Shown here in pieces: positions 13,917 to 18,567 of a DNA stretch of 18,567 bases (the stretch's first letter is position 1; the number at the start of each line of letters is the position of its first letter). The stretch spans positions 1 to 18,567 of the forward strand of contig DKID01000020.1 of the NCBI GenBank assembly GCA_002454045.1, in the 5' to 3' direction. Source of the stretch: Nitrospina sp. UBA6727. GTDB lineage: Bacteria > Nitrospinota > Nitrospinia > Nitrospinales > VA-1. The translations under genes and the position numbers were made by a program. A model generated the notes under the pieces. The model was not told where the DNA came from, did not search any database, and was given only the letters and a program-made list of their open reading frames with translations.

Positions 13917-14261
13917 TCAGTCCGATGTGAAGTGGTCGGCGACCGATTTTCCAATATCGAAATGGCTGATAATCCGCGTCGGGTCGTCGTGGGTTTTCGC
14001 CCACCGATAAGCCTCTTGCACGTCGTCATTTTTTCCCAACGCGTGCAGGACTCCGACCGTGATGAAACACGTCGTCAAGTCGGCGGAGCGCGAAAAACGG
14101 CGCAGCATTTCCAGCATCTCTTGCATACTTGATTCATCGAGGCCGCGATATTTTTCGACTAGGTTGCGGATGTTTTCCTCGCCGTAGGTGTTGGCGTAGG
14201 TGGCGCCAATCGCCGGCTCTTGATATAAACGCAAAACTTCTTCTTCCAAGGAGTTGTCCAT
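13917..14261 (-). CDS. Small hypothetical protein, 114 aa
   Basis: The soluble protein begins MDNSLEEEVLRLYQEPAIG and is mainly helical. It contains a block around SRSADLTTCFITVGVLHALGKNDDVQEAYRWAKTHDD that resembles a helical-repeat arrangement (TPR-like), but with no clear consensus. It has no signal peptide, membrane helix or recognisable catalytic motif. It lies 48 bp downstream of the peptide deformylase gene on the same strand and may be co-transcribed. A weak GGCGGA precedes the ATG. The stop codon sits at the edge of the repeat DNA, so the last residues could have been altered by the repeat. I cannot assign a function. Confidence 0.6.
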   Translation of the reverse strand: MDNSLEEEVLRLYQEPAIGATYANTYGEENIRNLVEKYRGLDESSMQEMLEMLRRFSRSADLTTCFITVGVLHALGKNDDVQEAYRWAKTHDDPTRIISHFDIGKSVADHFTSD

Positions 14262-14309
14262 TCCGCCGCCGATTTTTATTGTCGTTGCGCCGCGGTCGCC
14301 GCCGTTTTT

Positions 14310-14861
14310 TTACGAGACCGGTTTTTTCTTCCGCCAGAATTCCTCGAACTCTTTTTGATAAGCCAACCGGGTGAAGTCTTCCATGCGGTCTAAAAATACT
14401 TTGCCGTCCAAGTGGTCAATTTCGTGTTGCAAAACCACCGCCTCGAAACCCGTCGCCCGTTTCTCCACCTTATTTCCTTCGCGGTCATGCGCGTGGAGCG
14501 TCACCGATGTGGACCGCGGGACCAGTCCGCGGAAGTCGATGAGGCTCAGGCAACTTTCCCACCCCAGAGCCGTCTCCGCGCTGAAATCCGACAAGGCGGG
14601 ATTGATGAGTGCTGTCACGGGGATGGGGGCTTCGCCGGGGTAGCGCTTGTTATTTTTGACTTCCAGCACCACGACTCGTATGGAGCGATTGACTTGCGGC
14701 GCGGCGAGCCCGACGCCTCCCCCTTGGCGCATGGTGTCGATCATATCGTCGATGAACTTTTGCAGTTCCCCGTTCGGGTCGGCGACCTCTTGCAAATCCA
14801 CCGCGTTGGCAACCTGCCGCAAAACCGGGTTGCCTAGTTTGGCAATTTTCAACACCGTCAT
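14310..14861 (-). CDS. def: Peptide deformylase
   Basis: The 183-residue enzyme removes the formyl group from the initiator methionine of new proteins. All three active-site motifs are visible: GGVGLAAPQ (48-56), the cysteine motif ESCLS with Cys104 (102-106), and QHEIDH (145-150), whose two His and Cys104 bind the metal. Motif 2 is usually EGCLS, so Ser replaces Gly, and the following VPG is SLIDFRG here. Length is typical. AGAGG lies about six bases before the ATG at 14861. The gene is divergent from the HU gene and leads a short minus-strand unit with the small hypothetical gene. Despite the altered motif the metal ligands and catalytic Glu147 are intact, so activity is expected. Confidence 0.93.
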   Translation of the reverse strand: MTVLKIAKLGNPVLRQVANAVDLQEVADPNGELQKFIDDMIDTMRQGGGVGLAAPQVNRSIRVVVLEVKNNKRYPGEAPIPVTALINPALSDFSAETALGWESCLSLIDFRGLVPRSTSVTLHAHDREGNKVEKRATGFEAVVLQHEIDHLDGKVFLDRMEDFTRLAYQKEFEEFWRKKKPVS

Positions 14862-14896
14862 ATCCGCCCTCTAATTTTAGGTGCCATCCTGATGAA

Positions 14897-14925
14897 CATA
14901 TAAAAGGTTGAAAACGTCTGCGCAA
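14897..14925 (-). promoter_or_regulatory. Candidate promoter of the def gene
   Basis: On the minus strand TTGCGC (14920-14925) and TATATG (14897-14902) are 17 bp apart, about 30 bp before the ATG. The match is moderate. Confidence 0.35.
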
Positions 14926-15076
14926 ACTATTTCTTAAACGCCTGTTTTTTCACCGCTGACTGGGATAAAAATACTTCAAAACCCTCAAAAATTTCAACCT
15001 TATTTTATCCACGCCCACGGCGGGAGAGGGCAATTTTCGCCGTCAATAAAGGGTCAAACGGGTGTCGATTTTTTGT

Positions 15077-15105
15077 TTGACATTGCCGAATGAAGGTTGC
15101 ACAAT
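15077..15105 (+). promoter_or_regulatory. Strong sigma-70-type promoter of the HU gene
   Basis: A perfect TTGACA (15077-15082) and CACAAT (15100-15105) are separated by exactly 17 bp. Transcription would start near 15112, about 33 bases before the GTG start. Confidence 0.6.
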
Positions 15106-15144
15106 GGCGCCCGATATTCACCATACATAGAGGAGAGGTAAGCC

Positions 15145-15423
15145 GTGACTAAGGACGAATTAATTAGCGCAGTAATCAAAAGTTGTAGGGGCGATGACCT
15201 GACCAAGCGATTAACCGGAAACGTAATTGATGCCACCTTTGAAGCCATCTCTAAAACGGTCAAGAAAGAAAAGCGGTTCGCTTACCCTGGCTTTGGTACC
15301 TTTACGGTTAGAAGCCGGAAAGCGAGGAAGGGACGAAATCCTCAGACGGGCGAGGAGATAAGCATCAAAGCCAGTAAAACGGTCGCCTTCAAACCCGCGC
15401 CGACTTTGAAGAAATCCCTCTAG
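15145..15423 (+). CDS. hup: HU/IHF family DNA-binding protein
   Basis: The 92-residue protein has the HU fold throughout: MTKDELISAVIK helix, the GFGTFTVRSRKARKGRNPQTGE block (50-71 area) that forms the DNA-embracing arm, and the C-terminal KASKTVAFKPAPTLKKSL. HU dimers bend and compact DNA. It starts with GTG at 15145, supported by AGGAGAGG (15131-15138) six bases upstream. The gene is monocistronic with its own strong promoter and a hairpin after the stop codon. The sequence is closer to HU than to IHF in length and arm sequence, but the two cannot be separated with certainty here. Confidence 0.93.
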   Translation: MTKDELISAVIKSCRGDDLTKRLTGNVIDATFEAISKTVKKEKRFAYPGFGTFTVRSRKARKGRNPQTGEEISIKASKTVAFKPAPTLKKSL

Positions 15424-15436
15424 TTTTTTATCGAGA

Positions 15437-15460
15437 CCCACCGCCTGCCTCCCCGGTGGG
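15437..15460 (+). terminator. Hairpin at the convergent HU / haem lipoprotein junction
   Basis: CCCACCG (15437-15443) and CGGTGGG (15454-15460) form a perfect 7-bp stem with a 10-nt loop, 14 bases after the HU stop and 9 before the end of the opposite gene. The T-rich tail is short (GGTTTATT), so it may work weakly in both directions. Confidence 0.45.
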
Positions 15461-15468
15461 CGGTTGGT

Positions 15469-15903
15469 TTATTCCCCCGCCGCCGTTGCCTCTGCGGTGT
15501 CGGCTCGGTTCCCTGCTTGACTTTCTGGGCTTTCCCCAGCCGCGTCTTCTGGCATTCTGGTTCGGCGTTTGTGTCGGTTATACATCCAGTCTTTTTCGAT
15601 GTAATGGCAAACTCGACATTCTTTAGTCTCCTTAAAAACCGCGCGATTATAAAGTTTCCTAACCCTGGGAATATGCAAGTAGGGGTCAAAACTTTTGTGC
15701 ACGTGACAACCTTGGCAGTACTCGCCTATTACTCTGTTGGCTCTTTCGGGACTAATCCCTCCCTTGAACGCTTCCTCAACTTTATTTTTGGCACACCCAG
15801 AGAAAATCGCGAGAAATAAGACCGCCAAGAAACTTCGCACCGCAAAGCCGCAGGTTTTCCCAAAAAAAGTTTTTCCAGTGGGGCGCACAAATTCCTCAAT
15901 CAT
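15469..15903 (-). CDS. Two-haem c-type cytochrome-like lipoprotein
   Basis: The 144-residue protein has a hydrophobic signal segment (about 20-35) ending in FSGC, with Cys37 as a probable lipid-attachment site (Phe at -3 is slightly off the lipobox). Two CxxCH haem-binding motifs follow, CQGCH (63-67) and CRVCH (96-100). It would sit at the periplasmic side of a membrane and pass electrons. The C-terminal ~30 residues (AAGESPESQAGNRADTAEATAAGE) are low-complexity and poorly structured. The gene starts two bases after the obgE stop, so it is probably translated by coupling, and it ends facing the HU gene. I know no named family for it. Confidence 0.8.
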   Translation of the reverse strand: MIEEFVRPTGKTFFGKTCGFAVRSFLAVLFLAIFSGCAKNKVEEAFKGGISPERANRVIGEYCQGCHVHKSFDPYLHIPRVRKLYNRAVFKETKECRVCHYIEKDWMYNRHKRRTRMPEDAAGESPESQAGNRADTAEATAAGE

Positions 15904-15905
15904 AT

Positions 15906-16910
15906 TTAAGGTGACTCCTTGGCAAGCCCGCCTTTAATTTTCCACAACAGATTCTGAATTCCTTCGCCGGTTAGAGACGAGATTAAAAAAACTGCGGGAT
16001 TTAATTTGGTCAGGGACGCGGAAAGATCATCAAAATTTTTCCGCGACTGCGAGTCGTCCGCCTTGGTCGCCACCAGGATTTGCGGCTTTCGGGATAACGC
16101 CGGGCTGAAACTTTTCAATTCTGCTTGCAGACCGTGATAGCGGTTCAAAATGGATTCCCGGTCCGGGACCGAAAAATCTACCAAATGAAGAAGCAGGTGG
16201 GTGCGTTCAATATGCTTTAGAAATTGGTGACCGAGACCCTTCCCGTCGTGCGCCCCTTCGATGATTCCGGGAATATCAGCGGCGACGAAAGATGCTCCTT
16301 CCTCCAACCGCACCACACCCAAATTGGGCACCAAGGTGGTGAAAGGATAATCGGCTATCTTCGGCCGAGCGTTGGATATTTTGGAGATGAGGGTGGACTT
16401 GCCGGCGTTAGGAAACCCGATGATCCCCACATCCGCCAGCAGTTTGAGTTCGAGAAAAAGCGACCGCTTCTCTCCCGGCCAACCTGTTTCAAATCTTCGC
16501 GGCGCGCGCTGGGCGGCGGATTTAAAGCGCAAGTTTCCGCGCCCGCCATCGCCGCCGTCTGCACTGGTGAATCGCTGATGGGACTGCTTGAGATCCACCA
16601 ACAGTTTCCCCGAATTCACATCCTTGACCAAAGTTCCCGGCGGCAGGCGTATGACCATGCTCTCCCCGCTTTTCCCGGTCATCTGCTGGCCCCGTCCCGA
16701 CTTCCCATGTTCCGCCTGATATATTTTTTTGTAGCGCAGGTCTATCAAGGTGGCGAGATTGGGGTCGGCTTCCAGCACCACACTTCCGCCCTTGCCGCCG
16801 TCGCCGCCATCGGGTCCGCCCAAGGGAACGTGCTTCTCTCTGCGGAAACTGCAACAGCCGTCTCCGCCGTCTCCCGCCTGCACGGTTATGGTCACCTGAT
16901 CAACAAACAT
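15906..16910 (-). CDS. obgE: Obg family GTPase
   Basis: The 334-residue protein has the glycine-rich Obg fold (1-158; for example GGPDGGDGGKGG and SADGGDGGRGN) followed by a GTPase domain: G1 GFPNAGKS (165-172), G3 DIPG (212-215), G4 TKAD (282-285) and G5 SSLTGEG (311-317). It binds the 50S ribosome and couples growth state to ribosome assembly. The G4 motif is normally NKxD; Thr for Asn also occurs in Rho-type GTPases, so nucleotide binding is probably kept but may be changed. It lacks the C-terminal Obg extension present in some members. It is the third gene of rplU-rpmA-obgE, a conserved order. The ATG at 16910 starts the canonical MFVDQVTI. Confidence 0.93.
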   Translation of the reverse strand: MFVDQVTITVQAGDGGDGCCSFRREKHVPLGGPDGGDGGKGGSVVLEADPNLATLIDLRYKKIYQAEHGKSGRGQQMTGKSGESMVIRLPPGTLVKDVNSGKLLVDLKQSHQRFTSADGGDGGRGNLRFKSAAQRAPRRFETGWPGEKRSLFLELKLLADVGIIGFPNAGKSTLISKISNARPKIADYPFTTLVPNLGVVRLEEGASFVAADIPGIIEGAHDGKGLGHQFLKHIERTHLLLHLVDFSVPDRESILNRYHGLQAELKSFSPALSRKPQILVATKADDSQSRKNFDDLSASLTKLNPAVFLISSLTGEGIQNLLWKIKGGLAKESP

Positions 16911-17010
16911 GGCAACGAACTCTCATCGAAAAGAGGCTTTGACATCGTCCGTCTCTGAAATATTTCGCGAATCCCGTGACGAATAAAAGCGGGTGGGAAT
17001 TGAGATGCGT

Positions 17011-17268
17011 TTAGTTTTGGGGATGGACGCTAATCTTCTGCGTTTTGCGGTTGCGCTGCTCAAACTTGACGACGCCGGCAATTTTGGAAAAAATCGTGTA
17101 ATCACTTCCCAGCCCAACGTTGCTACCGGGGTGGAAGTGAGTGCCGCGCTGGCGGACTAATATTTCCCCCGCCTTCACCGCCTGCCCCCCGAACCGTTTC
17201 ACGCCCAACCTTTGCCCCCGGCTGTCGCGACCATTCGAGGTACTGCCTTGTCCTTTTTTGTGCGCCAT
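17011..17268 (-). CDS. rpmA: 50S ribosomal protein L27
   Basis: The 85-residue protein begins MAHKKGQGSTSNGRDSRGQR, the conserved N-terminus that reaches into the ribosomal peptidyl-transferase centre. GGQAVKAGEILVRQRGTHFHPG follows. It has the usual length and sits 13 bp after rplU, 100 bp before obgE. This is a textbook position. Confidence 0.96.
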   Translation of the reverse strand: MAHKKGQGSTSNGRDSRGQRLGVKRFGGQAVKAGEILVRQRGTHFHPGSNVGLGSDYTIFSKIAGVVKFEQRNRKTQKISVHPQN

Positions 17269-17281
17269 GATTTCCTCTAAT

Positions 17282-17596
17282 TTACGGAGCCGTAATTCCA
17301 GTAATTTTTAAGCGCGTCAAAGATTGACGGTGACCTCTTTTGCGCCGATAATTTTTGCGCCGATGTTTTTTGAAAACGATAATTTTCTTGCCTCGCAACT
17401 GCTCCGTAACCTCGCACGCCACGGAGCAACCTTTTACATACGGAGTGCCAATCGCCACGGCATCACCTTCCCCGCAAACAAGAACCTCTTCCAGGTTGAT
17501 GGTCTCCCCGACGAGGGCGTCCAACTTTTCCACTTGGATGACATCGCCCTCGGATACTTTGTATTGCTTCCCGCCTGTCTTAACTACCGCAATCAT
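17282..17596 (-). CDS. rplU: 50S ribosomal protein L21
   Basis: The 104-residue protein starts MIAVVKTGGKQYKVSEGDVI and ends with the basic RRKNYRRKRGHRQSLTRLKITGI segment, both typical of L21. It binds 23S rRNA. The internal ATG at 17596 is chosen because the upstream extension (18 residues) has no relation to L21. It opens the rplU-rpmA-obgE-haem lipoprotein transcription unit with a strong promoter about 80 bp upstream. Confidence 0.96.
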   Translation of the reverse strand: MIAVVKTGGKQYKVSEGDVIQVEKLDALVGETINLEEVLVCGEGDAVAIGTPYVKGCSVACEVTEQLRGKKIIVFKKHRRKNYRRKRGHRQSLTRLKITGITAP

Positions 17597-17676
17597 TTTT
17601 AGTCGCCCCCGAATCTCATCTGCGGAACCTCTCGCAGGAAGACTCCACACATTCCAAATTATCGAATAAGCCGAGT

Positions 17677-17705
17677 ATGGTATGAAAAAAATTTCCTCTT
17701 GTCAA
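17677..17705 (-). promoter_or_regulatory. Sigma-70-type promoter of the rplU operon
   Basis: On the minus strand TTGACA (17700-17705) and TACCAT (17677-17682) are 17 bp apart. The leader of about 75 bases contains a small hairpin (CTGCG/CGCAG) that could be a ribosomal-protein control site, but I cannot show this. Confidence 0.6.
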
Positions 17706-17784
17706 GAAAACGCCTGTCGACACAAAGGGATATATTCTGTAGACTTCGCCGCAACGCGCGTTCCTATTTCCGACAAAACATTTT

Positions 17785-17815
17785 GCCATCGTCACCGTCA
17801 TCGTCGCCGCCGTTG
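17785..17815. repeat. Short GTCATCGTC low-complexity segment
   Basis: About 30 bp of GCCATCGTCACCG and TCATCGTCGCCGCCG words upstream of the methyltransferase gene, of the same kind as the other intergenic repeats. Confidence 0.45.
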
Positions 17816-17841
17816 AAGCCTTCCGCCATTGGGAACTTTAT

Positions 17842-18402
17842 ATGTCTTTAAAAGATAACGAAAGGTGGAACAAAAAATACGCCGCCGAAGAACACATCAC
17901 CGGAAAAGAACCGAGCAACTGGCTGAAGGAAAACGCGAGCCTCCTGAACACCGGCGGGAAAGCATTGGACGTGGCGGGCGGCGAAGGAAGGAACTCCGTT
18001 TTCGTCGCCGGCAAAGGTTATGAGGTCACGTGCCTGGACATATCGGAAAATGGATTGACCAAAGCAGCGGCTCTGGCTGACGAAAAAAAAACCACAATCA
18101 CAACACTTCGCGCCGATTTGGATGACGGCTCTCTCCCAGAAAATGAATACGACTTGGTTCTCTGCTTTAATTTTCTCAACCGCAATTTGTTTTCAGAAAT
18201 CCGCGCAACGCTAAAGTCCAGCGGATTACTTTTTTACGAAACCTTCACCACGGACTACCTGAAATACAGCAACTTCAAAAAAGAGTGGGTCTTGGAACCC
18301 AACGAATTGTTGCGGGCATTCGGCGACCTCCGCGTTTTAAGATACCGCGAAGTGGACGAAAACCCGAACGCATTCGCTTCGCTGGTCGCGCAAAAATTAT
18401 AA
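17842..18402 (+). CDS. SAM-dependent methyltransferase, class I (TehB-like)
   Basis: The 186-residue protein has the Rossmann AdoMet-binding motif ALDVAGGEGRNSVFVA (41-56), an acidic residue after the second strand in CLDIS (65-69) and the fourth-strand region YDLVLCFNFLN. It begins WNKKYAAEEHITGKEPSNWL, a pattern typical of small tellurite-resistance-type (TehB) and related methyltransferases. The methyl acceptor is not predictable. No strong Shine-Dalgarno sequence precedes the ATG. It may share a transcript with the heptosyltransferase-like gene that follows after 57 bp, which would hint at an envelope-related role, but that is inference. Confidence 0.88.
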   Translation: MSLKDNERWNKKYAAEEHITGKEPSNWLKENASLLNTGGKALDVAGGEGRNSVFVAGKGYEVTCLDISENGLTKAAALADEKKTTITTLRADLDDGSLPENEYDLVLCFNFLNRNLFSEIRATLKSSGLLFYETFTTDYLKYSNFKKEWVLEPNELLRAFGDLRVLRYREVDENPNAFASLVAQKL

Positions 18403-18410
18403 TGAACCCG

Positions 18411-18459
18411 GCGCAATTTTCAGCGGCGCAACCTTAATCATAACGACCGTCATCGCGGC
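18411..18459. repeat. GC-rich repeat-type segment before the last gene
   Basis: CAGCGGCGCAACC and GACCGTCATCGCGGC words occupy the gap between the methyltransferase and the last gene, reaching the start codon at 18460. Confidence 0.35.
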
Positions 18460-18567
18460 ATGAATATTTTAGTGATTAAGCAAACCTCGCTCGGCGATGT
18501 GCTGCACGTCAGCGGTCATATTCGGGCGATTAAAAAACAGCATCCGCGCAGCAAATTATTTTTGTTA
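18460..18567 (+). CDS. Heptosyltransferase-like glycosyltransferase family 9 protein (partial)
   Basis: Thirty-six codons are visible before the window ends. They read MNILVIKQTSLGDVLH, then VSGHIRAIKKQHPRSKLFLL. The SLGDVLH loop and the HIRAIKKQHP helix are the N-terminal signature of the family that adds heptose to the lipopolysaccharide core (WaaC/WaaF). No Shine-Dalgarno sequence is seen; the start codon lies at the end of a repeat-type stretch. Family confident, exact sugar step unknown. Confidence 0.8.
   Translation, partial: MNILVIKQTSLGDVLHVSGHIRAIKKQHPRSKLFLL

Noticed and set aside
13670..14029. Minus-strand frames rich in His and Arg
   Set aside because: They read through GC-rich repeat DNA and give low-complexity peptides with no family resemblance.
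16224..16958. 244-codon plus-strand frame
   Set aside because: Antisense to obgE, which has all Obg and GTPase motifs.
16957..16966. GAAATATTTC palindrome between rpmA and obgE
   Set aside because: Ten bases of AT-rich palindrome are expected by chance in a window of this size, and no promoter fits around it.

Overview
This 18.6 kb window comes from a Gram-negative bacterium of roughly 50% GC. Lipoprotein-type signal peptides, a lipopolysaccharide-type heptosyltransferase start at the right edge and a periplasmic binding-protein transporter support the double membrane. A small two-haem lipoprotein suggests respiratory metabolism. The sequence alone does not fix the phylum; my low-confidence guess is a Nitrospinota- or deltaproteobacteria-like lineage. 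No rRNA, tRNA, CRISPR array, insertion sequence or phage gene was seen.

Layout. Positions 1-2869 (minus strand) hold an apparent operon: a lipoprotein-like protein, a double DUF350 membrane protein, and a membrane-anchored spermidine-synthase-like protein cut by the left edge. Positions 2870-3245 are non-coding and contain a two-hairpin repeat element. Next come a two-helix potassium channel with an RCK domain (3246-4361), an Hsp20 chaperone with its own promoter (4576-5019) and a small internally duplicated helical protein (5203-5553). On the minus strand follow two overlapping small membrane proteins (5565-6001) and a fatty acid hydroxylase/sterol desaturase family enzyme (6157-6975).

Positions 7312-11757 are a complete four-gene polyamine-type ABC transporter in the order ATPase, binding protein, permease, permease. 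A 17-bp palindrome lies directly in front of the first gene. The right part holds a two-helix membrane protein of unknown role (minus), an MFS exporter (plus), a small hypothetical protein and peptide deformylase (minus), an HU-type DNA-binding protein (plus), the rplU-rpmA-obgE ribosomal/GTPase cluster continuing into a two-haem lipoprotein (minus), a TehB-like methyltransferase (plus) and the first 36 codons of a heptosyltransferase-like gene.

Themes. Polyamine-related functions occur twice within 12 kb, as a membrane aminopropyltransferase-like cluster and as a polyamine-type importer, but nothing in the sequence proves that they cooperate. Many gene borders carry low-complexity GC-rich DNA built from words such as GATGACG, GACGGCG and their complements. 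At least one gene, the MFS exporter, appears to end inside such a stretch. Together with the hairpin element and a three-copy 25-26 bp tandem repeat, this repeat-rich intergenic DNA is the most unusual aspect of the window. I found no clear evidence of a new multi-gene defence or metabolic system. The best candidates for new biology are the 1-2869 cluster, the small unassigned membrane proteins and the intergenic repeats.
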